Shown here: positions 10,043 to 19,165 of the stretch, piece after piece
Layout: every line of letters starts with the position of its first letter
Position numbering within the stretch: position 1 is the first letter of the stretch
Assembly: GCF_002843305.1 (NCBI RefSeq)
Contig: NZ_PGSG01000027.1
Location: forward strand, 44,640-108,639
Reading direction: 5' to 3'
From: Streptomyces barkulensis
GTDB taxonomy: Bacteria > Actinomycetota > Actinomycetes > Streptomycetales > Streptomycetaceae
Length of the DNA stretch: 64,000 bases
Translations under genes and position numbers: made by a program
The notes under the pieces: generated by a model
The model's input: the letters and a program-made list of their open reading frames with translations, nothing else
What the model was told of the DNA's origin: nothing
Database searches by the model: none

Positions 10043-10876
10043 ATGACCGAGGCAACCATCGGTACCAGCGCGTTCGATCGCGACACGGCCGTCACAGCAC
10101 AGGGAGAGGGCGTCTACGGCGCCGATCTCTCCGCCCAGTGGACCATCGGGCACGCCGTCAACGGCGGCTACCTGCTGGCCCTGCTCGGCCGGGCCCTCGG
10201 CGACGCACTGCCGCACCCCGACCCCTTCACCATCACCGCGCACTACCTCACCGCCTCCCGGCCCGGCCCGGCGACCGTGCGCACCACCGCCGTACGCGCC
10301 GGCCGCACCCTGTCCACCGGCGCCGCCTCCCTGCTCCAGCGGGACGAGGACGGGCGGGAGGTCGAGCGCATCCGCGTGCTGGCGAGCTACGGGGACCTGG
10401 CCGCGCTGCCCGACGACGTCCGCACCAGCGCCAAGCCGCCGCAGATCCCGCCGTACGAGAACTGCCTCGGAGCCCGGGACGGCATGGACCCGTCCGCCGT
10501 CCCGCCCATCACCCACCAGGTCGATCTGCGCCTGGACCCGGCCACGGTCGGCTGGGCGGTCGGCGCCCCCAGCGGACGCGGCGAGATGCGCGGCTGGTTC
10601 GGGCTGGCCGACGGCCGCGACCACGACCCGCTCTCCCTGCTGCTGGCCGTGGACGCCCTGCCGCCGACCGCCTTCGAGCTGGGCCTGTCCGGCTGGGTGC
10701 CGACGGTGGAGCTGACCGTCCACGTCCGCCGCCGCCCGGCCCCCGGGCCGGTGCGGGTGGCCATCACTACCCGCAACCTGGCCGGCGGCTTCCTGGAGGA
10801 GGACGCGGACGTCTGGGACAGCCAGGACCGGCTGGTCGCCCAGTCCCGCCAGCTCGCCCGCGCCCTGCCGGTCTGA
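10043..10876 (+). CDS. Thioesterase family protein (TesB/hotdog fold)
   Basis: This 277-residue soluble protein has two hotdog-like halves as in acyl-CoA thioesterases of the TesB/4HBT_3 class. The first half has WTIGHAVNGGYLLALLGRAL and ITAHYLTASRPGPATV; the second has FGLADGRDHDPLSLLLAVDALPPTAF, then a strand with PGPVRVAITTRNLAGGFLEEDADVWD. This domain order and the D in HDPLSL are typical. It should hydrolyse an acyl-thioester; the acyl group cannot be told. The ATG at 10043 follows AT-rich DNA (GGTAATAAAAG at 10014-10024), likely the promoter. Confidence 0.8.
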   Translation: MTEATIGTSAFDRDTAVTAQGEGVYGADLSAQWTIGHAVNGGYLLALLGRALGDALPHPDPFTITAHYLTASRPGPATVRTTAVRAGRTLSTGAASLLQRDEDGREVERIRVLASYGDLAALPDDVRTSAKPPQIPPYENCLGARDGMDPSAVPPITHQVDLRLDPATVGWAVGAPSGRGEMRGWFGLADGRDHDPLSLLLAVDALPPTAFELGLSGWVPTVELTVHVRRRPAPGPVRVAITTRNLAGGFLEEDADVWDSQDRLVAQSRQLARALPV

Positions 10877-10918
10877 GCACGGACCGGACTGGACCGGACC
10901 GTCTCCGTCACGCGCTCC

Positions 10919-10955
10919 GCGGCCCCGCCCCCTCGCCGAGAGGGGGCGGGGCCGC
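10919..10955. terminator. GC hairpin terminator after the thioesterase gene
   Basis: A 16-bp perfect stem (10919-10934 with 10940-10955) encloses the 5-base loop GCCGA. The arm is GCGGCCCCGCCCCCTC. There is no T-run; this is the usual Streptomyces form. Confidence 0.7.
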
Positions 10956-11165
10956 TTCCGCATGCGACGGGCGGCGCGGGGCACACGTGACGGTGTCGCC
11001 CCGTGCCCCGGCACCCGCCGTGACCGGCGTGAACGCGGTGCGCGACCGGACGGGCGGGGCCGGTGGCGCGGGAGTGGCGAAGCCCTTCACGGGTACCCTG
11101 AAAAGGGATGAAAATCGCCATACGCGACAAAGCCCCCCTGTGAGAGAAGTGAAGGTGGTCAACGG

Positions 11166-11642
11166 ATGTACGCCGTGAAGAGCACACTGCCCGACCAGGA
11201 CCTCAAGGTCGTCGGAGAGGCGCTGCAGGGCGCAGTGGCGGATCTGGTCGATCTGTCGCTGGTGGCCAAGCAGGTCCACTGGACCGTGATCGGTCCGCGG
11301 TTCCGCTCCATCCACCTGCAGCTCGACGAGGTCGTGGACACCGCACGCACCTACTCCGACACCGTCGCCGAACGCGCCGCGGCCCTGGGCCTGGCCCCCG
11401 ACGGCCGTGCCTCCGCCCTCGCCTCCGGCAGCGGCATCACCGGGGTGGAGAGCGGCTGGCACCAGGACGACAAGGCCGTCGAGGTCATGGTCGGCGCGCT
11501 GGCCTCCGTGGTGAACCGGATGCGCGAGCGCATGGACGCCACGGAGAAGCCCGACCCGGTGACCCAGGACATCTTCATCGACATCATCGCCGAGCTCGAG
11601 AAGCACCACTGGATGTTCCAGGCCGAGCACAAGGGCGGCTGA
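11166..11642 (+). CDS. Dps family ferritin-like DNA-binding/iron-storage protein
   Basis: This 158-residue protein is a four-helix Dps. The inter-subunit ferroxidase ligands are all present with canonical spacing: His38 (KQVHWTVIG), His50 twelve residues on, then Asp65 and Glu69. It should oxidise Fe(II) with H2O2, store iron in a dodecamer and protect DNA. The N-terminal tail is short and has only two basic residues, so DNA binding may be weak. The start has GAAGGTGG upstream. A GGGTAC hexamer at 11091-11096 resembles the -10 of SigB-class stress promoters, but no GTTT -35 is visible, so regulation is left open. It is monocistronic, bounded by hairpins on both sides. Confidence 0.9.
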   Translation: MYAVKSTLPDQDLKVVGEALQGAVADLVDLSLVAKQVHWTVIGPRFRSIHLQLDEVVDTARTYSDTVAERAAALGLAPDGRASALASGSGITGVESGWHQDDKAVEVMVGALASVVNRMRERMDATEKPDPVTQDIFIDIIAELEKHHWMFQAEHKGG

Positions 11643-11717
11643 GGACGTCCGAGAACATCAGAGGATGTCCGAGTCGCCCGCCCCGCCCCGCGGATTCCGG
11701 AGCGGGCGGGGCGGGAG

Positions 11718-11751
11718 GAGCGAGGACCGGCCGAGTGGCCGGTCCTCGCTC
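11718..11751. terminator. Hairpin terminator after the Dps gene
   Basis: A 15-bp perfect stem GAGCGAGGACCGGCC (11718-11732) pairs with 11737-11751 around a GAGT loop. A second, slightly imperfect GC stem lies just before it (about 11676-11714), giving two hairpins in series. Confidence 0.75.
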
Positions 11752-11788
11752 ACGTCCCGGCCCGGGCGGCTCGTAGAATCGGTTAACC

Positions 11789-12958
11789 ATGGCCTACCTT
11801 GACCACGCCGCCACCACCCCCATGCTCCCGGAGGCGGTGCAGGCGATGACCGCCCAGCTCGGCCTCGTCGGCAACGCCTCCTCCCTCCACGCGGCGGGAA
11901 GGCGGGCCCGTCGCACGGTGGAGGAGGGGCGCGAGGCCCTCGCCGCGGCGCTGGGCGCCCGGCCGAGCGAGGTGGTCCTCACCTCCGGCGGCACCGAGGC
12001 CGACAACCTCGCCGTCAAGGGCCTGTACTGGGCCCGGCGCGCGGCCGATCCCGTCCGCACCCGCGTCCTGGCCAGTCCCGTGGAGCACCACGCGGTCCTC
12101 GACGCCGTCCACTGGCTCGCCGACCACGAGGGTGCCCGGGTGCGGTGGCTGCCGGTCGACTCCCTGGGGCGCGTTCACCCGGATGCGCTGCGCGAGGCGG
12201 TGGAGGAAAAGCCCGAGGACGTCGCCCTGATCACCGTGATGTGGGCCAACAACGAGATCGGCACCCTCCAGCCCACAGCCGAACTGGCGGCGGTCGCGGC
12301 CGAGTTCGGCATCCCGATGCACGCGGACGCCGTCCAGGCCGTCGGCCAGGTGCCGGTGGACTTCGCCTCCTCCGGCCTGGCCGCGATGACGGTCAGCGGC
12401 CACAAGATCGGCGGCCCGTACGGCATCGGCGCGCTGCTGCTGGGCCGTCAGTGGGCCCCCACGCCGCTGCTGCACGGCGGCGGCCAGGAGCGCGACGTGC
12501 GCTCCGGCACCCTCGACGTACCCGCCGTCGCGGCCTTCGCGGTCGCCGCGCGGCTGGCGGCCGAGCGGCGCGAGGAGTTCGCCCGGGAGATCGGCGCGCT
12601 GCGGGACGCGCTGGTGGCGGCCGTGCGCGAGGCCGTGCCGGACGCCGTCCTGGGCGGCGACCCCGACCCGGCCGGGCGGCTGCCCGCCAACGCGCACTTC
12701 TCCTTCCCCGGCTGCGAGGGCGACTCGCTGCTGCTCCTGCTGGACGCCCAGGGCATCGAGTGCTCCACCGGATCGGCCTGCACCGCCGGCGTCGCCCAGC
12801 CCAGCCACGTCCTGCTGGCCACGGGCACCGACCCGGAACTGGCCCGGGGCACCCTGCGCTTCTCGCTGGGCCACACCTCCACCAGGGCGGACGTGGACGC
12901 GGTGGCCGCGGCCATCGGCCCGGCCGTGGAGCGCGCCCGCGGTGCCGGGCTGTCGTAA
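11789..12958 (+). CDS. Cysteine desulfurase (IscS/NifS class I type)
   Basis: This 389-residue aminotransferase class V protein removes sulfur from cysteine. The pyridoxal phosphate lysine is Lys206 in SGHKIGG; the persulfide cysteine is Cys331 in STGSACTAG, and the long loop carrying it is that of IscS-like (group I) enzymes able to pass sulfur to partners. The N-terminal YLDHAATTP and [14 protein letters not shown] blocks are present. It lies just upstream of mnmA, with only the opposite-strand amidase between them, so its most likely partner is the tRNA 2-thiouridylase MnmA. Few alternatives exist, since the SUF cluster is elsewhere in Streptomyces. Confidence 0.93.
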   Translation: MAYLDHAATTPMLPEAVQAMTAQLGLVGNASSLHAAGRRARRTVEEGREALAAALGARPSEVVLTSGGTEADNLAVKGLYWARRAADPVRTRVLASPVEHHAVLDAVHWLADHEGARVRWLPVDSLGRVHPDALREAVEEKPEDVALITVMWANNEIGTLQPTAELAAVAAEFGIPMHADAVQAVGQVPVDFASSGLAAMTVSGHKIGGPYGIGALLLGRQWAPTPLLHGGGQERDVRSGTLDVPAVAAFAVAARLAAERREEFAREIGALRDALVAAVREAVPDAVLGGDPDPAGRLPANAHFSFPGCEGDSLLLLLDAQGIECSTGSACTAGVAQPSHVLLATGTDPELARGTLRFSLGHTSTRADVDAVAAAIGPAVERARGAGLS

Positions 12959-12999
12959 CCCCCGCCCGGCTGCCGGCCCGCTTCCCGTCCCCGGCCCGC

Positions 13000-13686
13000 T
13001 CAGGCCTTGCGGACGGGGACGTCCCGCACCATCCGCATGTACCGGTCCCAGTCCCAGTGCGGCCCGGGGTCGGTGTGGTCGGTGCCGGGCACCTCGATGT
13101 GGCCGATGATGTGCTCGCGGTCCCGGGGCAGGCCGTACCGGTCGCATATCCCGGCCGTCAGCGCCGCCGACGCCCGGTAGGTGGCGTCGGTGATCGTCTC
13201 CGGGCGGTCCACGAAGCCCTCGTGCTCGATGCCGACGCTGCGCTCGTTGTACTCGCGGTTGCCCGCGTGGTACGCCACGTCCAGCTCCCGCACCATCTGC
13301 GTCACCTTCCCGTCGGAGGTGCGCACCACGTAGTGCGTCGCTGCGCGGTGGGACGGGTCCTGGAAGACCTTCAGGGCCACCGCGTAGGGGCCCTGGATGA
13401 CGTGCACCACCACCCGGTCGACGGTGTAGTCGTAGGGCCGGTCGGCCCGCCGCCAGTTCGCCTCGGACGCCGGCACCCAGTCCGCCCCGGGGTGGTCCAC
13501 CTCGCCCTCGGTGCGCGGCCGGTTCACGCCCGGCACCTTCCACCACGTCCGGGCCAGATCGTCGCGGGCCGCGTACCCGAGGGCGCCCAGGCCCACCGCC
13601 GCGCCGCCGACCAGCAGGGCGCGACGGCCCACCGGCCGACCCTTCCCGTCCGCCCGGCGGTCTCCGGGGGCTTCTTTCTCGCTCAC
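13000..13686 (-). CDS. Tat-exported N-acetylmuramoyl-L-alanine amidase (Amidase_2)
   Basis: This protein of about 228 residues cleaves the amide bond between N-acetylmuramate and L-Ala in peptidoglycan. A twin-arginine signal ([20 protein letters not shown]) opens the protein, followed by the amidase_2 domain: [11 protein letters not shown] (zinc His), [31 protein letters not shown], and [17 protein letters not shown] with two more candidate zinc ligands. The GTG at 13686 places the RR motif about 20 residues in. The frame stays open upstream into mnmA, but that part is antisense to mnmA. No strong ribosome-binding site is visible, so the start is the least certain part. It is convergent with the cysteine desulfurase gene. 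Confidence 0.85.
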   Translation of the reverse strand: MSEKEAPGDRRADGKGRPVGRRALLVGGAAVGLGALGYAARDDLARTWWKVPGVNRPRTEGEVDHPGADWVPASEANWRRADRPYDYTVDRVVVHVIQGPYAVALKVFQDPSHRAATHYVVRTSDGKVTQMVRELDVAYHAGNREYNERSVGIEHEGFVDRPETITDATYRASAALTAGICDRYGLPRDREHIIGHIEVPGTDHTDPGPHWDWDRYMRMVRDVPVRKA

Positions 13687-13759
13687 AGACCGCACAACGC
13701 CCGGGAACACCCGTACGGTTCCGCCGGCGCGCACCCGGACCCGTACCCTGGAGGGCGCT

Positions 13760-14926
13760 ATGACTGACACGACCGGTGCGCCCAGCCCCGCCCCCCGCCT
13801 CCGCGTCCTCGCCGCCATGTCCGGCGGGGTGGACTCCGCCGTCGCCGCCGCCCGCGCGGTGGAGGCCGGCCACGACGTGACCGGCGTCCACCTCGCCCTC
13901 TCGGCGAACCCGCAGTCCTTCCGCACCGGCGCCCGCGGCTGCTGCACCGTCGAGGACTCCCGTGACGCCCGCCGCGCCGCCGATGTCATCGGCATCCCCT
14001 TCTACGTGTGGGACCTGGCCGAGCGCTTCCGCCAGGACGTGGTGGAGGACTTCGTCGCCGAGTACGAGGCCGGCCGCACCCCCAACCCCTGCCTGCGCTG
14101 CAACGAGAAGATCAAGTTCGCCGCGCTGCTGGACAAGGCCCTGGCGCTGGGCTTCGACGCGGTGTGCACCGGCCACTACGCCACCGTCGTCGTCCGCGAG
14201 GACGGCAGCCGCGAGCTGCACCGCGCCACCGACATGGCCAAGGACCAGAGCTATGTGCTGGGCGTGCTGGACGAGCGGCAGCTCGCCCACGCCCTGTTCC
14301 CCCTCGGCGACACCGCCACCACCAAGGAGGAGATCCGAGCCGAGGCCGAGCGCCGGGGCCTGGCGGTGGCGAAGAAGCCCGACAGCCACGACATCTGCTT
14401 CATCGCCGACGGCGACACCCAGGGCTTCCTGGCCAGGCACCTGGGCACCGCCGAGGGCGACATCCTCGACGAGGACGGCAACAGGCTCGGCACCCACTCC
14501 GGCGCGTACGGCTTCACCGTCGGCCAGCGCAAGGGCCTGCGCATCGGCCACCCCGCCCCCGACGGCAAGCCGCGCTACGTCCTGGACATCTCCCCGGTGG
14601 ACAACACCGTCACCGTCGGCCCGGCCTCCGCCCTGGACGTGGTCGCCCTCAAGGCCATCCGCCCCCGCTGGTGCGGCACCCCGCCCACCGGGCCGGGCAC
14701 CTACACCGCCCAGCTGCGCGCCCACGGCGGCGAGACGCCGGTGACGGCCGAGCTGGTCGGCGGTCCGGACGGCGACGAGCTGAAGGTGTCCTTCGCCGAG
14801 CCGGTGCGCGGCGTCGCCCCGGGCCAGGCGATCGTCCTCTACGACGGCACCCGCGTGGTCGGCTCGGCCACCATCGCCGCCACCGAGCGCCGCGCCGCGG
14901 CGGCTGTCTTCGTCAGCCAGGGTTGA
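13760..14926 (+). CDS. mnmA: tRNA-specific 2-thiouridylase MnmA
   Basis: This 388-residue enzyme thiolates U34 of Lys, Glu and Gln tRNAs. A PP-loop SGGVDS near residue 21 binds ATP. The catalytic nucleophile is Cys111 in [12 protein letters not shown] and the persulfide partner is Cys213 in DSHDICFI. The tRNA-binding motif DQSYVLG and the C-terminal beta-barrel (from about 290) are intact. The ATG at 13760 follows GGAGGGCG. Sulfur probably comes from the desulfurase encoded just upstream. Confidence 0.95.
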   Translation: MTDTTGAPSPAPRLRVLAAMSGGVDSAVAAARAVEAGHDVTGVHLALSANPQSFRTGARGCCTVEDSRDARRAADVIGIPFYVWDLAERFRQDVVEDFVAEYEAGRTPNPCLRCNEKIKFAALLDKALALGFDAVCTGHYATVVVREDGSRELHRATDMAKDQSYVLGVLDERQLAHALFPLGDTATTKEEIRAEAERRGLAVAKKPDSHDICFIADGDTQGFLARHLGTAEGDILDEDGNRLGTHSGAYGFTVGQRKGLRIGHPAPDGKPRYVLDISPVDNTVTVGPASALDVVALKAIRPRWCGTPPTGPGTYTAQLRAHGGETPVTAELVGGPDGDELKVSFAEPVRGVAPGQAIVLYDGTRVVGSATIAATERRAAAAVFVSQG

Positions 14927-14962
14927 CGCCTTCCTGGCGACGCCCGGATTCTCGCCTTAAGG

Positions 14963-14991
14963 TATTTGGTGCGGGTTACCCGCACCAAATA
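14963..14991. promoter_or_regulatory. Perfect 13-bp palindrome between mnmA and the RloAB pair
   Basis: TATTTGGTGCGGG (14963-14975) is repeated inverted at 14979-14991 around TTA. It is unusually AT-rich at the tips for this genome and lies 42 bases before the start of the ATPase gene. It could be an operator for the downstream pair, or the mnmA terminator; AT-rich tips rather than a GC-only stem favour a protein-binding site. Confidence 0.5.
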
Positions 14992-15033
14992 GCCTGAGAC
15001 GCCTGTTGGGGGTGTTCGGTAGGGAGGGCAGCC

Positions 15034-16314
15034 GTGCTGCTGAGTTTCCGGGTGGCCAACCACCGGTCGATCCGTGATGAGCAGGAGCTGTCACTGGTGG
15101 CCACCGAGTTCAACGAGGGCACCGGTCGCGACACCGGCGTCCGTATCGACGGGAAGCCCGTCCAGGTGCTGCCGGTGATCGGTCTCTTCGGCGCCAACGC
15201 CTCCGGCAAGTCGAACGGACTGCACGCCATGAGCTTCATGCGCAGGGCGGTGCTGGACTCCTTCGCGGACTGGGCGAAGGAGCCGGGGATCCCGAGGGAG
15301 CCCTTCGCCCTTGCCCCCGAAGCGCAGGAGGAGACCAGCCTCTTCGAGGTGGACCTGCTGCTCGGCGACGACCCGGTCCGCTACACCTACGGCTTCGAGG
15401 TGTCCGACGACCGCGTGGAGGCGGAGTGGCTGCATGCCTACCCTTCGGGCCGGCGCCAGGTCTGGTTCGACCGGGAGGCCGGACGCCCTGGTGCGGAGGG
15501 AGGGGAGTTCAAGTTCCCCGGAACCGGGCTGAAGGGACACAAGGACGAGTACACGGCCCTCACCCGGCCCAACGCGCTCTTCCTCACCGTCACCGCCACC
15601 CTCAACCACCCCCAGCTGTCCCCCCTGCACCGTTGGTTCATGGACAGCCTGTGGACGGCCGACCCGAAGGCCGGCGAGGCGGACCGGACGCGGTGGATCC
15701 GTGACAGGCTCACCGAAGGGAGGTCGGACCGCCGCTTCCGCGACCGTTTCGTCCGGCTGCTGGTCAAGGCCGACCTGGGCATCACCGGTATCACCACCGA
15801 TCCGGAGACGGGAGAGGTCCAGCTCCTGCACCGCACGCCCGGCGGAGGCACCCGCCCCCTCGACTTCATGGAGCAGGAGTCCCTGGGCACCCACGCCTGG
15901 TTCGCGTTTCTCGGGCCGCTGCTGCACGTCCTGGACCGGGGCGGCACACTCCTGGTCGACGAACTGGACTCCAGCCTGCATCCGCGCCTGGCCGCGGAGG
16001 CCGTCCGGCTGTTCCACGACCGGGACGCCAATCCCCACACCGCCCAGCTCGTCTTCACCACCCATGACGCCACACTGCTCGGCCCGTCCGTGGCGGAACG
16101 CCCGCTGGACCGCGACCAGGTATGGATCGCGTTGAAGAACGCCACCGGGGAGAGTGCGCTGTACCCGCTCACCGCGGCCCGGAAGGCACGCAGGGACGAG
16201 AACCTGGAACGCCGTTACCTGCACGGCCACTACGGCGGGATCCCCCGGCTCACCGCAGGCGAACTGGCACGGGAGATCGCCGTCATCGAAGAGGAGCCGA
16301 AGGCGACGGCATGA
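15034..16314 (+). CDS. AAA family ATPase (RloA/AbiLi-like, AAA_21)
   Basis: This 426-residue ATPase is of the ABC/SMC-like AAA_21 class. It opens with the class-typical LLSFRVANHRSIRDEQELSL, has Walker A GANASGKS at about 53-60, a late Walker B LLVDELDSSLHP near residue 307, and an H-loop-like LVFTTHDATLL. There is no TOPRIM domain, unlike OLD proteins. It overlaps the next gene by ATGA, and that gene encodes an RloB-domain protein; such ATPase-RloB pairs recur near restriction systems and, as I recall, in AbiL-type abortive infection. The ATPase probably senses phage or controls its partner. The GTG at 15034 follows GGAGGGCAG. The pair sits between mnmA and core genes like an insert. Confidence 0.8.
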   Translation: MLLSFRVANHRSIRDEQELSLVATEFNEGTGRDTGVRIDGKPVQVLPVIGLFGANASGKSNGLHAMSFMRRAVLDSFADWAKEPGIPREPFALAPEAQEETSLFEVDLLLGDDPVRYTYGFEVSDDRVEAEWLHAYPSGRRQVWFDREAGRPGAEGGEFKFPGTGLKGHKDEYTALTRPNALFLTVTATLNHPQLSPLHRWFMDSLWTADPKAGEADRTRWIRDRLTEGRSDRRFRDRFVRLLVKADLGITGITTDPETGEVQLLHRTPGGGTRPLDFMEQESLGTHAWFAFLGPLLHVLDRGGTLLVDELDSSLHPRLAAEAVRLFHDRDANPHTAQLVFTTHDATLLGPSVAERPLDRDQVWIALKNATGESALYPLTAARKARRDENLERRYLHGHYGGIPRLTAGELAREIAVIEEEPKATA

Positions 16315-17144
16315 GCAGGGATAAGAAGGAGCGGGAGCGCCGCCGCAGGCGGGAGCGGACCCCGGGCGGTCCGCCGCGCCGACCGGTCGCCTCGTACGGT
16401 GACCGGTCGCACCGCGTGCTCTACATCGCCTGTGAGGGGGCGAGGACCGAGCCCGCCTATCTCGACCTGCTCAACGAGGCCTACGGCAGGCAGCGCTCCG
16501 GAGAACGGGCATTCCATCTGCACTACTGCGACCCCGGACATGCCGACGGCCTGCGTCCGGAGGAGGCCGTGGACCAGGTGCTCTCCGTGGCCGGGCCGGG
16601 GGACGAGAAGTGGGTCCTGTTCGACCGCGACACCGAGGACAACCGGGACGGGGAGATCCCGAGGGCCCTGCGCAAGGCTCACCGAGGTGGTGTCCAGGTC
16701 GCGCTCTCCCACCCCTCCTTCGAACTGTGGCTACTGCTGCATTTCAAGAACTGGACCAGCCGGGAGAACGGCCGCAGCGCCACGGTGGTGAACGAACTGC
16801 GCCGGCACAGGGACGCGGACGGCTTCGCGGACTACGACAAGGGGTCCGGAGACCGGGGCAAGGGGCTGGGCGGCAAGCGCGGCGCCTCCCTGCTGGGCAG
16901 AGAGGCCAACGCGGTCCGCAACGCCCGGGGCCTGGTCACCCAGTGTTCGCACGGCGCCTGCTCGGCCAAGGCGGCCGACGGAGCGGCGAAGACCGCCTCC
17001 ACCGAGCTGGACCAGACCCCGGACTACGCGGAATGGGCGGCGCTCACCGGCCACGCGCCCGACTGCGACCCTCTCGGCCGGGATCCCTCCACCGACGTGT
17101 GGCGGCTGCTCACCGCACTGGGAATCGGCACGGACCGCGCCTGA
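16311..17144 (+). CDS. RloB-like protein (PF13707), putative effector of the ATPase pair
   Basis: The product is 277 residues. After a very basic, Arg-rich N-terminus (KKERERRRRRERTPGG), residues 35 onward match the RloB pattern: VLYIACEGARTEPAYLDLL with an acidic E, then WVLFDRDTEDN, and SHPSFELWLLLHFKNWT. The E...D.D arrangement recalls a TOPRIM-like metal site, suggesting nuclease activity; this is inference. RloB and AbiLii proteins are paired with an AAA ATPase exactly as here. The start overlaps the ATPase stop, so the two are made together. Confidence 0.8.
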   Translation: MSRDKKERERRRRRERTPGGPPRRPVASYGDRSHRVLYIACEGARTEPAYLDLLNEAYGRQRSGERAFHLHYCDPGHADGLRPEEAVDQVLSVAGPGDEKWVLFDRDTEDNRDGEIPRALRKAHRGGVQVALSHPSFELWLLLHFKNWTSRENGRSATVVNELRRHRDADGFADYDKGSGDRGKGLGGKRGASLLGREANAVRNARGLVTQCSHGACSAKAADGAAKTASTELDQTPDYAEWAALTGHAPDCDPLGRDPSTDVWRLLTALGIGTDRA

Positions 17145-17234
17145 AACCCGCGAGTTCCCCGGCCCGGTCCCGTCCGGCCCTGTGGAGTTCCTCCACGTAC
17201 GCGCGGGCTCACCAGAGGGCGGCCCCGCCGGGCG

Positions 17235-17783
17235 TCAGACCATCTCCAGCGGGCGGTGCGGGCCGGTGGGGAGTTCGACCGCGATCGCGTCGCCGGGGCG
17301 GACCACGCCGCCCGTTCGCACGACGCCCATGATCCCGGCCCTGCGCACCACGTTCCCGTCCTCGTCGCGGCCGACGACCCGCTTGAGCAGGCCCCGCCGG
17401 AAGCCGTCGATCTGGGGGCACGGGTTGCGCAGGCCGGTGACCTCCACGACCGCCTCGGCGCCGATGCGCAGCAGCGTGCCGGTGGGCAGGCCGAGCAGAT
17501 CGAGGCCGCGGGTGGTGATGTTCTCGCCCAGTTCACCGGGCTTCACGGTGAAGCCCGCCTCGCCGACCTCGGCGAACAGCTCCTCGTGGATGAGGTGGAC
17601 CTGACGCAGGTTCGGCTGGGTGGGGTCCTTGGCGACGCGGGAGCGGTGCTTGACCGTCTCCCCGGCGTGCGCGTCCCCCTCCACCCCGAGCCCGGCGAGC
17701 AGCCTGACGCTCTCCCGGTTCGGCTTGCTGAACGAGTGCTCACCGCTGCTGCTGACCGCGACCACGGTCCCTGTCCCGCCCAT
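17235..17783 (-). CDS. MOSC domain-containing protein
   Basis: This 182-residue protein consists of a MOSC domain, found in molybdenum-cofactor sulfurase C-termini and YiiM-like proteins. Visible are GVEGDAHAGETVKHRSR, PNLRQVHLIHEEL, the GELGENITTRGLDL block and the conserved cysteine in LRNPCPQIDGF. It is expected to handle a sulfur or molybdopterin-linked substrate; no precise reaction can be given. It is convergent with the RloB gene and upstream of a DUF397 gene on the same strand only by position (they read minus, with the regulators before it), so co-transcription is possible. Confidence 0.85.
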   Translation of the reverse strand: MGGTGTVVAVSSSGEHSFSKPNRESVRLLAGLGVEGDAHAGETVKHRSRVAKDPTQPNLRQVHLIHEELFAEVGEAGFTVKPGELGENITTRGLDLLGLPTGTLLRIGAEAVVEVTGLRNPCPQIDGFRRGLLKRVVGRDEDGNVVRRAGIMGVVRTGGVVRPGDAIAVELPTGPHRPLEMV

Positions 17784-17838
17784 GGAGCGGCCCCCTTCGC
17801 CGGTGGCGTGTCCCGCCGGGAGCCTAGCTCAGGCGGCT

Positions 17839-18039
17839 CTACGGGAGTAGGTGGTCGAAGGCCCCGGCCTTCGCGCCCCGCAGGAGGGCGCGGAAGGCGG
17901 CGCGGTCGGTGGTGAGGACGCGGCCGGGGTCGGTGCTCTCGCGGACGGCTATGCCGTCACCGTCGTCGGCGGCCACCTCCACGCAGTTGTTGCCGCCCGC
18001 TTCGGAGAAGGACGACTTGGTCCAGACGAGTTCGGACAC
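17839..18039 (-). CDS. DUF397 domain protein
   Basis: This is a 66-residue small protein with the DUF397 signature WTKSSFSEAGGNNCVEVA and an RESTDP...L block. It lies 12 bases after the XRE-regulator gene. In Streptomyces such proteins are encoded next to XRE/DUF5753 regulators (WhiJ, AbaA and BldB-related sets) and are thought to modulate them. I place the start at GTG 18039 because GAGAGG is 8 bases upstream; a GTG three codons earlier (18048) touches that site. Confidence 0.88.
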   Translation of the reverse strand: MSELVWTKSSFSEAGGNNCVEVAADDGDGIAVRESTDPGRVLTTDRAAFRALLRGAKAGAFDHLLP

Positions 18040-18051
18040 GGACGGCACCTC

Positions 18052-18903
18052 TCACAGGTCTCTGACGATCGCGCTGATGAAGTCCCTCGACGCCTCGGGC
18101 GACAACGCCGCTTTCTCGATCAGGTCCAACCGGCGGCGGAAATGCGCCAGTTGCGTCGGAGAGTCGATGAACACCGCGCCGGTGGGCGAGTCCATGTGCA
18201 CGGTATCAAGGCGCGGGTTCGGTGCGTCGGCGTAGAGTACGGAGTCTCCGGCCATGGGGAACCCGCCTGCCCGGAACGGGATCACGAGGAAGGTGACGTT
18301 GTCGCGTTCTCCGTCCTCCAGCAGCCGGTTGAGCTGGGCGCGGGCGGTCTTGCTGCCGCCGAACTGCATCCTCAGGGCGGCCTCGTGGATCAGGCCCACG
18401 TACGGGATCGCCCTGTCGCCGGTGACCACGGCCTGTCTGGCCAGACGGTGGGCCACGCGCAGCTCCACCTCAAGGCGGGGCAGCGGCGGTACGAGAAGTT
18501 CGAAGATCGCCCTCGCGTGGTCTTCGGTGTGGAACAGGCCCGGAAGATGGGCGGTCTGTGCGGTGCGCAGCCGCAGCGCGTAGTGCTCGACCTCGGACAC
18601 GTCGAGGAAGTCCGGCGGAACCTTGCCGCGGTACTCCTCCCACCAGTGGGTCCTCCGCCCTCCGGTCATCTCGGCCAGGGCGTCGACGAGCGCCTGGTCG
18701 GCGCACTCGTAGATGCTGGCCAGGCGGCGCAGGCGCTCCTCGCTGATACCGAAGCGACCCGCCTCGATGTTGGAGATCATCGTCCGGTTCGTCCCCAGCA
18801 GGCCGGCCGCGGTCTCCGCGGACATGCCGACCTCTTCGCGCAGCCGCCGCAGTTCGGCGCCGAAACGGCGCTGACGGATGGTCGGGGTCTGCCTTGGTGC
18901 CAT
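18052..18903 (-). CDS. XRE-family regulator with DUF5753 (WhiJ/AbaA type)
   Basis: This 283-residue protein has an N-terminal helix-turn-helix (about 15-70: LRRLREEVGMSAETAAGLLG, then TNRTMISNIEAGRFGIS) and a long C-terminal DUF5753 sensor-like domain starting WWEEYRGKVPPDFLDVSEVE. This combination is highly amplified in streptomycetes and, with DUF397 and HATPase partners, influences development and antibiotic production (whiJ, abaA clusters). An AAGGAG site precedes ATG 18903. Its promoter shares the region 18904-19165 with the divergent HATPase gene, so self- and partner-regulation from that region is likely. Confidence 0.9.
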   Translation of the reverse strand: MAPRQTPTIRQRRFGAELRRLREEVGMSAETAAGLLGTNRTMISNIEAGRFGISEERLRRLASIYECADQALVDALAEMTGGRRTHWWEEYRGKVPPDFLDVSEVEHYALRLRTAQTAHLPGLFHTEDHARAIFELLVPPLPRLEVELRVAHRLARQAVVTGDRAIPYVGLIHEAALRMQFGGSKTARAQLNRLLEDGERDNVTFLVIPFRAGGFPMAGDSVLYADAPNPRLDTVHMDSPTGAVFIDSPTQLAHFRRRLDLIEKAALSPEASRDFISAIVRDL

Positions 18904-19165
18904 GTGCCTTCTCCTTGTCCGCGCACAGTCTGGCGATGTCCGGCGCGCCGGTCCACGCGACCAACAAGGGTTAACTCGTTCTGATTAGTTTGGTAGCACC
19001 CGTTATGAGTTCGGCTCTACGGTGAAGCCCGCCAACGCGCCGCACCGCCGAGCGCGCAGCGGAAGCGCACCGTGCGCCCTGCCCGGGAGGGCGCACGGCA
19101 GGCCACCGCCCCGCGTACCGGTGCCCGGCGGCGCGACCAGCCCCTCACACTCACCGGAGGACCGC
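18904..19165. promoter_or_regulatory. Divergent promoter region of the XRE/DUF397/HATPase trio
   Basis: This is 262 bases without a gene. A clear AT-rich island at about 18965-19010 (GGGTTAACTCG, then GATTAGTTTGG) is the only such stretch nearby and is the likely site for both promoters and for regulator binding. TTTGGTAG inside it recurs at 52157 upstream of a different gene. The plus-strand 19022-19165 portion is untranslated leader of the HATPase gene, with GGAGG at 19156-19160. Confidence 0.45.

Noticed and set aside
13000..13995. Longer N-terminus for the amidase reaching into mnmA
   Set aside because: The additional 103 residues are antisense to mnmA and precede a complete twin-arginine signal, so they are not likely to be translated.
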